From: Phycicoccus sp.
GTDB lineage: Bacteria > Actinomycetota > Actinomycetes > Actinomycetales > Dermatophilaceae
DNA: 64,000 nucleotides
Assembly: GCA_017993715.1 (NCBI GenBank)
Contig: JAGOME010000007.1
Location: forward strand, 1-64,000
Direction of reading: 5' to 3'
Positions 47,921 through 57,053 of the stretch are shown in pieces. Both the position numbers and the translations under genes were made by a program. Each line of letters starts with the position of its first letter. The stretch's first letter is position 1. Under the pieces are notes generated by a model, which was not told the origin of the DNA, did not search any database, and was given only the letters and a program-made list of their open reading frames with translations.

Positions 47921-49344
47921 GAGACGCGATGTGCGAATGTGCGGGCGATGAGCCTGGCCACCTGAGACGCCGCGGTCTCGGGTAGGCCGGCGTAGCACAG
48001 CACCAATCCGCGGGAGGTGGCCTCAATCGCGTAGGCCGTCAGGGGCGCGACCGCGACCCCCGCGCGTGCGAGGGCGTCACAGGCGGCGACGTCGTCTGCA
48101 TCGTCGGGCAGTCGTGCCACGAGGTGCAGTCCGGCGTCGACTCCGGCAAGAGGCACGTCCGGCAGGTGCTCGCCCAGCGCGGTGACGAGCGCGGCCCGGC
48201 GCGCGGCGTAGGTTCGCGCGGCCCGGGCATGATGGGCCGTCCAGGCGCCGGACTCGAGGAAGGTGGCCAGGGCCTCGCCAACGATGTCGGGCACCACGAG
48301 GGACCGCCGAGCCAGTTCCACAGCCAGGCGGCTGCGCACTGGCTCCGGCGCGATCACCCAGGCGACCCGGAGCCCGGGGTCGAGCAGTTTGCTCGCCGTC
48401 CCGATGTAGACGACCCGCTCGGCCGCCTCCGGCAACGACCGCAGCGCGGGCAGCGGAGCCACCCCATAGCGGAACTCACCGTCATAGTCGTCCTCGACGA
48501 CGAGCCCCTGGTGGCGGTGTGCCCAGGCGAGGAGCTCCGCCCGGCGGCCAACGGGCATCCTCGCCCCCAGCGGATACTGGTGGGCCGGAGTGACATAGAC
48601 CGCGCCGAGGTCGGCGCCTAGCGCAGTCGGATCCAGGCCGTCGTCGTCGACTGGCAGCGAGCGAGTCGGCACCCCGGCGGTCTGCAGGGCCGACCAAGCC
48701 TCGACGTACCCGGGGTCCTCGAGTCCGAAGCGGCGACCCCCGAGGTCGATCACGGCCGGCAGCACGTGCGTGAGCGCCCCGACGCCAGGCACGACGAGGA
48801 CCTCCTCGGCCGTCGTCGAGATGCCCCGGGTTCGTCGGACAAGCTGGGCGAGCTGCTCGCGCAAACGCAGATGGTCCGGCCGCCATGCGGGGCCATCGAA
48901 GACAGCGGTGGCGGCGGCCCGCCACGCGCGCCGCCAGGCCGTCCGGTCGATGAGTGCCGGATCGGGCTGTCCTGGACGCAGATCCCAGCGCAGTTGTTCC
49001 CCCGAGGGTCGCAGCTGTGGAGTCTTGGGCGGCGTCGCGGGCAGGACATGGCTCGCTGCGCCGGCCCGGGCAGCGAGATCGGCATCGGGGGCGACGACGA
49101 CCCCTGACCCGGGTCGGGCGATGACGAAACCTGCCGCGGCGAGCTCGTCGTACGCGGCGACCGTCGAGCCTCGGGACACGGCGAGGTCCGCCGCCAGCGC
49201 CCGACTCGAGGGCAAGGGGTCGCCGGGGGCGAGTCGGCCCTCGCGAATCTCCTGGACCACGGCGTCGGCGATGCGTTGGCGCAGCGGCGCCGACGACTCG
49301 CGCAGGCCAAGGGTGAGGTCGATACTCGGGGCCGGGCGCGGCAT
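47917..49344 (-). CDS. MocR/PdxR-type transcriptional regulator
   Basis: This 475-residue protein fuses a GntR-type winged helix (residues about 15-80: GDPLPSSRALAADLAVSRGS, then TVAAYDELAAAGFV) to a fold-type I aminotransferase domain with the cofactor lysine in YIGTASKLLDPGLR. MocR proteins sense pyridoxal phosphate or amino compounds. The start is ATG at 49344, and ACTGG half-sites fill the gap to the divergent pyridoxamine-oxidase-like gene. Direct control of that gene and of itself is the likely role. Confidence 0.92.
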   Translation of the reverse strand: MPRPAPSIDLTLGLRESSAPLRQRIADAVVQEIREGRLAPGDPLPSSRALAADLAVSRGSTVAAYDELAAAGFVIARPGSGVVVAPDADLAARAGAASHVLPATPPKTPQLRPSGEQLRWDLRPGQPDPALIDRTAWRRAWRAAATAVFDGPAWRPDHLRLREQLAQLVRRTRGISTTAEEVLVVPGVGALTHVLPAVIDLGGRRFGLEDPGYVEAWSALQTAGVPTRSLPVDDDGLDPTALGADLGAVYVTPAHQYPLGARMPVGRRAELLAWAHRHQGLVVEDDYDGEFRYGVAPLPALRSLPEAAERVVYIGTASKLLDPGLRVAWVIAPEPVRSRLAVELARRSLVVPDIVGEALATFLESGAWTAHHARAARTYAARRAALVTALGEHLPDVPLAGVDAGLHLVARLPDDADDVAACDALARAGVAVAPLTAYAIEATSRGLVLCYAGLPETAASQVARLIARTFAHRVS

Positions 49345-49355
49345 TCATCCACCAT

Positions 49356-49366
49356 ACTGGACCAGT
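49356..49366. promoter_or_regulatory. MocR operator candidate, proximal site
   Basis: ACTGG-A-CCAGT is a perfect palindrome 11 bp upstream of the MocR start. Confidence 0.65.
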
Positions 49367-49473
49367 CACATCAGACCCATCCGTTGTCAGGGGAGGTCCG
49401 GTTGACGTGGCTCGCGCGAAGGGACTGACCCGCGGGCCATGGGGCCCAGCTGACAGCGTGTCCGGACCTCGAT

Positions 49474-49484
49474 ACTGGTCCAGT
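49474..49484. promoter_or_regulatory. MocR operator candidate, middle site
   Basis: ACTGG-T-CCAGT repeats the proximal palindrome with a changed centre. It lies 47 bp before the divergent oxidase-like gene. Confidence 0.65.
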
Positions 49485-49496
49485 AGATTCTCCTAA

Positions 49497-49520
49497 ACTG
49501 GATCACTGCATCAGTCCAGT
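49497..49520. promoter_or_regulatory. MocR operator candidate, distal split site
   Basis: ACTGG at 49497 and CCAGT at 49516 face each other across 14 bp, just upstream of the oxidase-like start. The same half-sites are used with a wider gap, which fits the multi-site binding known for MocR proteins. Confidence 0.55.
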
Positions 49521-49531
49521 GTGGTGCTTTC

Positions 49532-50215
49532 ATGGATCACGTGACCCACGCCCCCCGCGCGTCTGCCCGCGCTGATCTGACCACCTTGACCCGCAAGCCC
49601 GACCGGCAAGCCACGGCCCGCGCCGAGCTGGACGCCTTCCTGGACAGCCAACTCGTCGGCACCCTCGCGTCCGTCGTCGATGGCCAGCCCTGGGTCGTCC
49701 CGATGCTCTTCGGCCGGGACGGTGACCGGGTCCTGCTGCACGGATCGACTGGAGCCGGGCTGCTTCGTCACGGATCCGACGGAGCGCCGGTCGCTTTCTG
49801 CGTCACCGCGATCGACGGACTCGTCGTTGCCGAATCGACTTTCGACTCCTCAGCGAACTACCGCTCTGCCGTGATCCGCGGGCACCTCGACGTCGTCTCC
49901 GACAAGAACCCCGCACTGGACACGATCTCCGAGCGACTCCTGCCTGGTCGGATCAGTGAGATCCGCGGATCGACCCGCAAGGAAGCCGCGGCGACCCTCA
50001 CCCTGGCGCTGACCATCACGGACGACAACTGGCTCATGAAGACGCGCACGGGCGGCCCCGGAGAACCGGTGGGGGAGGTCGACGTCTGGTGCGGAGTCGT
50101 GCCTCTGCACGTGGTTGCAGGCACCCCGCAGTCCGCGCCGTGGTCGGTGGGGGAGGTGCCCGAATCGGTCCGCCGGTTCGTGGCAGCCCGTCTGGGACCG
50201 ACAATCGACTCATGA
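49532..50215 (+). CDS. Pyridoxamine 5'-phosphate oxidase-family protein (split barrel)
   Basis: This 227-residue protein has the flavin-binding split-barrel pattern: LVGTLASVVDGQPWVVPMLF, then DRVLLHGSTGAGLLR and YRSAVIRGHLDVV. Related proteins bind FMN or F420, include nitroimidazole-reductase-like members, and often sit beside MocR regulators. The role in vitamin B6 metabolism is an inference from that pairing. Its stop overlaps the start of the MetE-like gene (ATGA). Confidence 0.82.
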   Translation: MDHVTHAPRASARADLTTLTRKPDRQATARAELDAFLDSQLVGTLASVVDGQPWVVPMLFGRDGDRVLLHGSTGAGLLRHGSDGAPVAFCVTAIDGLVVAESTFDSSANYRSAVIRGHLDVVSDKNPALDTISERLLPGRISEIRGSTRKEAAATLTLALTITDDNWLMKTRTGGPGEPVGEVDVWCGVVPLHVVAGTPQSAPWSVGEVPESVRRFVAARLGPTIDS

Positions 50216-51228
50216 TCAGCGTCACCGGCATCGGCTCCTGGCCCGGGTCCGACGTGAGGGAAGCGACCGTCACCACCCGTGACCTGCTCCTGGACGCGGA
50301 TGGCCTCGGCCTGCCCTACTTGCCCGAGACGCCGGCCCGCGGACCCGGCTCGGACCTGCTCGGCCGCGCGGCCGGGCTACTCGTTGACCTGCACGTCGAT
50401 CTCCAACCGGCCGGCTGGCGACTCGTGGACCGCCCGGGGCGCGATGCCGGACGAACCGCCGGTCTGCATCGCCAGGATCTCGACGAGGCCGCCGCCGCGT
50501 ACGACGGCTACGCCGGCCCGCTGAAGATCCAGCTCGCCGGGCCGTGGACCCTCGCCGCGGGGATCGAGCTCACCCGCGGGGAGCGGGCCCTGATCGACCC
50601 GGGCGCGACGCGCGATCTTGCCGACAGCCTCGCGGAGGGCCTGGCGACCTACGTCGCCGACGTGCGCCGCCTCGTCCCGGGAGCCGAGGTCATTGTTCAG
50701 CTTGACGAACCCTCGCTGCCCGCGGTGCTCGAGGGCAGCCTGCCGACCGCATCGGGATACGGCCGGGTACGGGCGGTCGATCCCCAGATCGTGGCGGCCG
50801 GATTGCGCACGGTGCTGGCCCGCCACGATGGCCGAGTCATCGTCCACTGCTGCCATGACCGCGTCCCGATCCCCATGCTCCGGACGCTGCTGCGCGAGCA
50901 CGGCCAGGGCAGCGTGGCGCTGGACACGACATCCGCGTCGCCGGCTCGGTGGGAGTCGCTCGCCGCGACCCTCGAGGCAGGCGTCGGCGTCTGGTGTGGT
51001 GCGGTGGCCACCGACGCCATGACCGTGGTGCACACGGCATTCACGACGGTCCGTGACGGGCTGGAGCGGGCCGGGATCGGCCTGTCCAGCGCCGGCACTG
51101 GCGACCTGGGCGCCCTCGGGGTCACCCCCACATGCGGCCTGGCCGGTGCAACCGAGGGCGGCGCTCGACGCCTGCAGCGCGCGGCGATCGAGCTCGCCCG
51201 CGAGCTCAATGAGGAGGCCCACCGGTGA
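50212..51228 (+). CDS. MetE-like (cobalamin-independent methionine synthase C-domain) protein
   Basis: This 338-residue protein resembles the catalytic half of MetE: GIGSWPGSDVREA at the start, QLDEPSLPAVLEG, the zinc-site segment VIVHCCHD and the late TPTCGLAGATEGG with the second cysteine. Short stand-alone forms are known in actinobacteria and archaea and use a methylcobalamin protein or another donor; the donor here is unknown. It is translationally coupled to the genes on both sides. Confidence 0.8.
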   Translation: MISVTGIGSWPGSDVREATVTTRDLLLDADGLGLPYLPETPARGPGSDLLGRAAGLLVDLHVDLQPAGWRLVDRPGRDAGRTAGLHRQDLDEAAAAYDGYAGPLKIQLAGPWTLAAGIELTRGERALIDPGATRDLADSLAEGLATYVADVRRLVPGAEVIVQLDEPSLPAVLEGSLPTASGYGRVRAVDPQIVAAGLRTVLARHDGRVIVHCCHDRVPIPMLRTLLREHGQGSVALDTTSASPARWESLAATLEAGVGVWCGAVATDAMTVVHTAFTTVRDGLERAGIGLSSAGTGDLGALGVTPTCGLAGATEGGARRLQRAAIELARELNEEAHR

Positions 51229-52193
51229 GTCCCCGACGGCGCCTCCCGTGGCAGGTCAAGTGGGTGACCCTCGCCCTGGTCTGGGGGTCGAGTTTCCTGC
51301 TCATGAAGTTTGGGCTGCGGGCCATGGAGCCCCTGCAGATCGCCGCTGTCCGCATCTGGTGCGGTGCGGCGACGCTGCTGATCCTCCTGCGGATCGTCGG
51401 TGGCCGGCTGCCCCGCGAACCTCGGGTATGGGGCCACCTCATGGTCAGTGCGGCATTCCTGACGGTCCTGCCCTTCATCGGCTTCGCCGCCGGTGAGACC
51501 CGCGTCTCCTCGGCCCTGGCCGGGATCGGCAACTCGATCACGCCGGTCGCGATGGTGATCTTCGGGCTGATCCTCTTGCCCAGCGAGCGGATCACCAGGA
51601 CCAAGCTCATCAGTGTCGGGCTGGGTTTCGTCGGGGTCCTGATCATCGCCGAACCGTGGAATGCCGTGGGCCGTCCCGACCCGTTGGGTTTCGCGATCGT
51701 GCTGGCGGCCGGCGCCTGCTATGGAGTGGGCTGGACGTACAACCGTCGGTACCTCGGGGCGGCCGACCTCGGCGGCCTATCCCAGCCTGCGGCCCTGTTG
51801 CTCAGCGGCGCGGTCCTCATGGTGCCAACGGTGCTCATCAGCGCGTGGGTCGGCGGTGGAGCTCCCTGGGCGCAGCGGGCGGGGGCCTCCAGCCACGACG
51901 TGCTCGTCGGTGTCGGTGCCACGCTCGTCCTCGGCATCGTCGGGACCGGCCTGGCATACATGCTGCAGTACGACGTCGTGCGCGACACCGGGACGGTGAT
52001 CAGCTCCATGGTCACCTACCTCATCCCTGTGGTGTCCGTGATCCTCGGCGTGGTCGTGCTCGGCGAGCACCTCGGGCCGGCGCAGCTCGGCGGCTTCGTC
52101 CTCGTCCTCGGCGCCGCGCTCCTCGTGGGGCGCCCGGCCGCAGGCTGGGGCTCGCTGTTCGCCCGACGTCCTCGGCGCGACGCGCTGGTCTGA
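51225..52193 (+). CDS. EamA/DMT-family transporter
   Basis: This 322-residue protein has about ten membrane helices in two EamA repeats: VTLALVWGSSFLLMKFGLRA in the first and LGIVGTGLAYMLQYDVVRDT in the second. It ends with a basic tail. Members export metabolites such as amino acids. Its GTG start overlaps the MetE-like stop (GTGA), so a linked substrate (methionine or a precursor) is possible. Confidence 0.85.
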   Translation: MSPRRRLPWQVKWVTLALVWGSSFLLMKFGLRAMEPLQIAAVRIWCGAATLLILLRIVGGRLPREPRVWGHLMVSAAFLTVLPFIGFAAGETRVSSALAGIGNSITPVAMVIFGLILLPSERITRTKLISVGLGFVGVLIIAEPWNAVGRPDPLGFAIVLAAGACYGVGWTYNRRYLGAADLGGLSQPAALLLSGAVLMVPTVLISAWVGGGAPWAQRAGASSHDVLVGVGATLVLGIVGTGLAYMLQYDVVRDTGTVISSMVTYLIPVVSVILGVVVLGEHLGPAQLGGFVLVLGAALLVGRPAAGWGSLFARRPRRDALV

Positions 52194-52270
52194 TCGCGAT
52201 CCTTGCGCCTCTCCCGGCGCGATGGCGGGAACCCGTCAGTGTCGTAGCGTGCCCTTGAGGCCGGTGCTAC

Positions 52271-52295
52271 CTTCCAGATATTTCCACTCTGGAAG
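52271..52295. promoter_or_regulatory. Operator candidate of the ROK regulator
   Basis: CTTCCAGA at 52271-52278 and TCTGGAAG at 52288-52295 are perfect inverted arms around an AT-rich 9-bp spacer. The right arm runs into the Shine-Dalgarno sequence (GGAAGGA), so binding there would shut off the operon. Confidence 0.65.
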
Positions 52296-52305
52296 GAACT
52301 ATTTC

Positions 52306-53505
52306 ATGCGGGCCGATGTCGTCGGAGAGTTCAACGAGTACCGCGTGCTCGAGTATCTCCGCGAGCACCTCGAGGGCACCCGGACCGATCTCGCCCGTTC
52401 GCTCGACCTGTCCCCGGCATCGGTGAGCCGGATCGTCGTCCGGCTCCTGGAGCGGGGGATGATCGAGGAGTCCAGCACGACCTCGAATGCCGGCCGTGGA
52501 CGCCCCTCCACGGTGTTGCGCCTGGTCCTCGACCGGTCCGCTGTCGTCGGCATCGACCTGCGCGTGACCAAGTGTCATGGGGTGCTCAGCGTCCTGAGCG
52601 GCGAGGCCATCGAAGACATCACCGTCCAGAACGATGACGCCGGAGGAGCCTTCGACGCCTTGGCCCAGGTCTGGGATCGGCTTGAGGACGCGGCCCAGCG
52701 ACGTGGCCTGACCATCGGCTCCCTCGTCGTGGGCGTGCCCGCCGTCGTCGACCCCGACACGGGGCTGGCCCGACAGGGACCCAATGTCGGGTGGGACAAC
52801 TTCGACATCGTCAGCAAACTCGATGCCTTCGGAGTGCCGTTCGTCGTGGACAACGACGTCAACCTCGCGGCTCTCGGCGAACGCGAACACGGCCAGGCGC
52901 ACGGGCTGCGCGACTTCGCGATCATCTGGATCGGGACGGGCTTGGGTGGCGCCATCGTCAGCAGCGGGCGCCTCGCGCGTGGGCGCCATCACAGCGGGGG
53001 CGAGCTCGGCACCATTGTGCCGTCACCGGCCTGCCTGCGCGATCACCGTCGCGAGGGCGAGGGCGCCCTCGAGAGCGTCCTCAGTGGAGCGGGGATCAGT
53101 GCCGCTGGCCGTGCCCTCCTGCGCGAGCACCCGTCGGCCGCCGCGGAGTTCGGGGAGGCGGCCCGACCGCAGGACATCTTCGCGGCAGCGAGCAATGGCT
53201 TACCGCATGCCCGTGCGCTTGTCGACCGGATCGTCGATGCGCTGGCATTGCTCGTCATCAATATTGCGTCGATGACCGATCCCGAGGCGATCATCCTTGA
53301 CGGTGGGGTCGGCCGGAACCTCGATCCGTTCCTGGACGAGGTGCGCCCGCTGGTCGCGGCGCACATCAGCGCGCCACCGCGGTTATCAGTGTCCACCCTC
53401 GACGCGACCGCGACCATCAAGGGAGCGACGTCGTTGGCCATGACGACCTTCCGCCAGCTCGATGCCCCCGAGATCATCGCCACGCTCAACTCGGAGCGTG
53501 ACTGA
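52306..53505 (+). CDS. ROK-family transcriptional regulator with degenerate zinc motif
   Basis: This 399-residue protein has an N-terminal winged helix (GTRTDLARSLDLSPASVSRI) and a ROK sugar-kinase-like domain (GIDLRVTKCHGVL; FVVDNDVNLAALGEREHG; IWIGTGLGGAIV). ROK proteins normally carry CxCGxxGCxE after the GGELG segment. Here the stretch reads SPACLRDHRREGEGALES, so the zinc site is missing. It is probably a sugar-sensing regulator without kinase activity. GGAAGGA precedes the ATG, and the stop overlaps the permease start by one base. It leads the ABC/glycosidase locus. Confidence 0.85.
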   Translation: MRADVVGEFNEYRVLEYLREHLEGTRTDLARSLDLSPASVSRIVVRLLERGMIEESSTTSNAGRGRPSTVLRLVLDRSAVVGIDLRVTKCHGVLSVLSGEAIEDITVQNDDAGGAFDALAQVWDRLEDAAQRRGLTIGSLVVGVPAVVDPDTGLARQGPNVGWDNFDIVSKLDAFGVPFVVDNDVNLAALGEREHGQAHGLRDFAIIWIGTGLGGAIVSSGRLARGRHHSGGELGTIVPSPACLRDHRREGEGALESVLSGAGISAAGRALLREHPSAAAEFGEAARPQDIFAAASNGLPHARALVDRIVDALALLVINIASMTDPEAIILDGGVGRNLDPFLDEVRPLVAAHISAPPRLSVSTLDATATIKGATSLAMTTFRQLDAPEIIATLNSERD

Positions 53506-54449
53506 TGATCCCCCGCACCCTGTCGTGGAGCAGCCGACACATGCTGCTCGTGGTCTTCGCCGGACTCGTCCTCGGGCTTGCCGTGATCGTGCCGTCGTTC
53601 CGGGAGACCGCCAACCTGGTCAACATCGTGGAACAGCAGTCGATCATCGGCATCGTCGCTTGCGGCATGCTCCTGATGATCCTGCTGGGTGGCTTCGACC
53701 TCTCCGTCGGGGCGGTGGGCGCTGCCTCCTCGGTCGTTGGCGCCTGGGTGATGGCGGCGTTGGGGATCGTCGTCGGGGTCGCCATCGCCCTGATCGTCGG
53801 GGTCATCATCGGGCTGTGCAACGGCGTGATCATCGCGCGCTACGGGGTCAATCCCTTTGTTGCCACCTTAGGGATGCAGTCGGTCGTTGTCGGGCTGCTG
53901 TTCGTCGCCACCGATGCGATCCCCGTGTACGGCGTGCCTGCAGAGTTCCTGTCCTTCGGTCTGGGCCGGATCGGTCCGGTCCCTGTCGCGGCCCTGGTCT
54001 TTGGCGGCGCGGCCCTGTTCGTGGGAATGCTGCTGAAGTACACCGTGCTGGGACACCACATCTATGCCGTGGGCGGGTCACGTGAGGCCAGCCGCCTGGC
54101 CGGCATTCCTGTTGTGCGGACCACCGTCATGGTCTATGTCATCGGCGCGGCGCTCGCCGCTCTTGCTGGGCTCGTCCTGCTGGGCCAGACCTCGATCGGT
54201 CAGCCGGGTGCGGCCGCCACCTGGCCGTTGTCGGCCATTGCCGCCGTGGCGATTGCCGGCGTGCCCTTGACTGGCGGGCGCGGATCGGTGGGCCCCGTCG
54301 TGCTCGGGACAGTGCTCCTGGGCACGATTGCCAACGGGCTGAACCTCTTTGGTGTCTCTCCCTACTGGCAGCCGGCGATCACCGGTGCTGTCATCCTCGT
54401 CGCCGTCGCCTTAGACGTCCGACATCGTCGATCCGGGGACAGCACCTGA
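53505..54449 (+). CDS. Sugar ABC transporter permease (RbsC/carbohydrate uptake-2 type)
   Basis: This 314-residue protein has eight to ten membrane helices and the permease signatures GGFDLSVGAVGAASSVVGAW, YGVNPFVATLGMQSVVVGL and VGGSREASRLAGIPV. It should form the homodimeric channel with the double ATPase encoded downstream. The carbohydrate-uptake-2 class imports monosaccharides or small glycosides such as ribose, xylose, galactose or inositol. Confidence 0.92.
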   Translation: MIPRTLSWSSRHMLLVVFAGLVLGLAVIVPSFRETANLVNIVEQQSIIGIVACGMLLMILLGGFDLSVGAVGAASSVVGAWVMAALGIVVGVAIALIVGVIIGLCNGVIIARYGVNPFVATLGMQSVVVGLLFVATDAIPVYGVPAEFLSFGLGRIGPVPVAALVFGGAALFVGMLLKYTVLGHHIYAVGGSREASRLAGIPVVRTTVMVYVIGAALAALAGLVLLGQTSIGQPGAAATWPLSAIAAVAIAGVPLTGGRGSVGPVVLGTVLLGTIANGLNLFGVSPYWQPAITGAVILVAVALDVRHRRSGDST

Positions 54450-54518
54450 CCGTCCGCCGATCTGCCCCCGCCGCCAACCCGACCCCCAACAGGCCCCTAC
54501 GGAAAGGAGCTGGACCCC

Positions 54519-55505
54519 ATGCCATCAGGACTCACGCGCCGCGAGTTGATCATCGGCGTGGGCGGCACCTCGCTTGCCGTGGCGGGGTGTTCCGCCGGGC
54601 CCGTTGCTCCCGCGTCTCCGGCCGGGGATGCCAGTCCCGACATCGTCATCGGCTCGATGATCTGGAACGCGTCGATCCCGTTCTACGCCAACTTCATCAA
54701 GGGACAGCGAGAGCAGGCCGACGCGCTCGGCGTGACGTTGAAGCTGCTCGATGGCAAGGGCAGCCTGGAGGCGCAAATCGCGGCGATGGAGCAGCTGATC
54801 ACCCAACAGGTGCAGGCGATCCTCGTCACGCCGAGCGACCCTGCGGGTATCGCCCCGATCGTGACCAAGGCGGCCAATGCCGGCATCCCTGTGTTTGCGG
54901 TCAACAACCGGGTCGATGCCTCGGCGCCCACGGTGACGTTCATCGGCGCTGACGATGTCGTCTTCGGCAAGCAGCAGGCCACGCTGCTGGCGCAGAGCGT
55001 GCCAAGCTCGGCGCGCGTCGCCTACCTCATGGGTGAGCTCGGGACGTCGGCGCAGCGGCTGCGCAAGCAGGGCTTCGAGCAGGAGCTCGCGGCCGTCTCA
55101 GATATCACGATTATCGATGAGCAGACCTCCAACTGGGACAGTGCCAAAGCCCTGAGTGTGGTCCAGAACTGGCTCGTCAGGTACCGGGCCGGCCAGCTCG
55201 ATGCCATTGTGGGCCAGGGCCCGGAGGCAGCCAGCGCAGCCCGGCACGCCAAGGACATCGGCCGGACCGATGTGGCCTTCATCGTCGGGGACTACCCCGT
55301 CGAAGTGCGTGACGGGATCATCGACGGCTGCATCGTCGGCACCGTCGATCAAGACCCCAAGCCGCAAGGGACCAGGGCCGTCGAGGCCGCCTGGCAGTGG
55401 CTCACCGGAGCACAGGACAAAGTGGTGCGCCCCAACGACTACCTCGACCTGCCGATCGTGACCAAGGACAACGTCGACCAGTACCCGCCCGCCTGGGGCG
55501 CCTGA
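54519..55505 (+). CDS. Sugar-binding lipoprotein of the ABC transporter
   Basis: This 328-residue protein has an RR-containing signal (LTRRELIIGVGGTSLAVAGC) with a lipobox at AVAGC, so Tat export and lipidation are both likely. A type-I periplasmic-binding fold follows: FYANFIKGQREQADALGVTL, LVTPSDPAGIAPIVTKAANA and FAVNNRVD. AAGGAG precedes the ATG. It captures the substrate outside the membrane. Confidence 0.92.
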   Translation: MPSGLTRRELIIGVGGTSLAVAGCSAGPVAPASPAGDASPDIVIGSMIWNASIPFYANFIKGQREQADALGVTLKLLDGKGSLEAQIAAMEQLITQQVQAILVTPSDPAGIAPIVTKAANAGIPVFAVNNRVDASAPTVTFIGADDVVFGKQQATLLAQSVPSSARVAYLMGELGTSAQRLRKQGFEQELAAVSDITIIDEQTSNWDSAKALSVVQNWLVRYRAGQLDAIVGQGPEAASAARHAKDIGRTDVAFIVGDYPVEVRDGIIDGCIVGTVDQDPKPQGTRAVEAAWQWLTGAQDKVVRPNDYLDLPIVTKDNVDQYPPAWGA

Positions 55506-55540
55506 CCAGGTCAAGGATGAGAAGAGAAAGGCTCCAGACG

Positions 55541-57052
55541 ATGCCCCACCCGACCCCGACGCGGCTGCGCGTTACTGACGTCGGCAAGACGTTCGGTGAT
55601 GTCGCCGTGCTCGCCGGGGTGAGTCTGGATATCGGCCAGGGCCGGGTGCATGGACTCGTCGGGCACAACGGGGCCGGGAAGTCGACGTTGATCGAGGTGC
55701 TAGCCGGCCGCTACCCCGATCACACGGGATCGGTTCAGGTAGACGGTCATCCGGTCGCACTCGAGAGCCCGCGCGCCAGCGCGGCTGCCGGCATTGCCGT
55801 CATCCATCAGCACTGTGCGCTCGTGCCGGAGTTCTCCGTTGCCGAGAACCTCGCCCTCGGCCGCGAGCCCCGGCGCGCAAGGGCCCTGCTCGATCGGCGT
55901 CGCCTCATGGCCGATGCCCGCCAGGTGGCGGAGCGCTTCGCCCTCGATCTGCCGCTGGATGTCCCCACGGGCCATTTGAGCGTTGCGCAGCAGCAGCTCA
56001 CAGAAATCGGTCGCGCCTTGGCTTCGGGGGCCCGGGTCCTCGTGATGGACGAGCCGACCGCCCGCCTGGCTCCCCGCGACAGACAGGCGCTGGCCGGGCA
56101 TCTGGCCGGGTTGGCGGCCAACGGCGTGGCCATCCTCTATGTCAGCCATCTGTTGGAGGAGGTGCTCAGCACGTGTGACGAGGTCAGCGTGCTACGCGAC
56201 GGCCGCCTGGTCGGGTCCAGCCCGGCAGCCGCACTGACCGTTCCCGTGCTCGCAGAGCTGGTCACGGGATTGCCGACGAATGCCGCGGGAGGCGTCCTGG
56301 CGTCGGTCACCGATCAGCCCGTGCTCGAGCTGGACGACTTCGGGCCCCGAGGCCGGACAGGCAGCACGCTGACCGTCCATCGAGGAGAGACCGTGGGGAT
56401 CGCCGGCTCGATCGGGTCGGGCCGCAGCGCCTTCCTGGAGGCCATTGCCGGGGCGCGAGACCGCCGGGGCCGATGCACCCTCAACGGCCGAGCCGTCCAC
56501 GATGTCAGTCCCGTGGAGGCGGTGGCTTTGGGCATCGTGCTCGTGCCCGAGGATCGCCTGCGGCGTGGGGTCCTCCCACAGCGTTCGGTGTCGGCCAACG
56601 TCACGCTGTCCGCGTTGCGCAGCCGATTCTCGGCGCGGGGGCTCGTGGATCGGCGAGCCTCGGGGGACGCGGCTCGAGCAGCGGTAGACCGCTATCGGAT
56701 TGGGGCGCGCACGGTGGATCAGCCGGCGGGTGAGCTCTCGGGTGGCAATCAGCAAAAGGTGCTGCTGGCCCGGGCGGTCGAGGCCGCACCGGCCGTCCTG
56801 CTGTGTGACCAACCCACGGCGGGCGTCGACATCGGCGCCAAGGTCGAGATCGAGGCACAGCTGCGCCGGCTCACTGCGGAGGGGGTCGCTGTTGTCATCG
56901 TCAGCGACGATCTGGCGGAGCTGCTGGCACTGTCCGATCGGATCGCGCTCATGCGCCATGGTCGGCTCGGCGCCCCGCGGCCAGCAGCCGGCTACAACGA
57001 ACGCACCCTGCTGGCAGCCCTCAACGCTGCCGATGAGCGAGGGGTGGCCTGA
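55541..57052 (+). CDS. Sugar ABC transporter double ATPase (RbsA/MglA type)
   Basis: This 503-residue protein has two nucleotide-binding domains. The first has GHNGAGKST, the variant signature LSVAQQQLTEIGRAL and MDEPTARLAPRD. The second has the altered P-loop GSIGSGRSAF and LSGGNQQKVLLARAV with CDQPTAGVDIG, as usual for this class. It drives import through the RbsC-type permease. It is followed 1 bp later by the glycosidase-like gene. Confidence 0.93.
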   Translation: MPHPTPTRLRVTDVGKTFGDVAVLAGVSLDIGQGRVHGLVGHNGAGKSTLIEVLAGRYPDHTGSVQVDGHPVALESPRASAAAGIAVIHQHCALVPEFSVAENLALGREPRRARALLDRRRLMADARQVAERFALDLPLDVPTGHLSVAQQQLTEIGRALASGARVLVMDEPTARLAPRDRQALAGHLAGLAANGVAILYVSHLLEEVLSTCDEVSVLRDGRLVGSSPAAALTVPVLAELVTGLPTNAAGGVLASVTDQPVLELDDFGPRGRTGSTLTVHRGETVGIAGSIGSGRSAFLEAIAGARDRRGRCTLNGRAVHDVSPVEAVALGIVLVPEDRLRRGVLPQRSVSANVTLSALRSRFSARGLVDRRASGDAARAAVDRYRIGARTVDQPAGELSGGNQQKVLLARAVEAAPAVLLCDQPTAGVDIGAKVEIEAQLRRLTAEGVAVVIVSDDLAELLALSDRIALMRHGRLGAPRPAAGYNERTLLAALNAADERGVA

Positions 57053-57053
57053 C

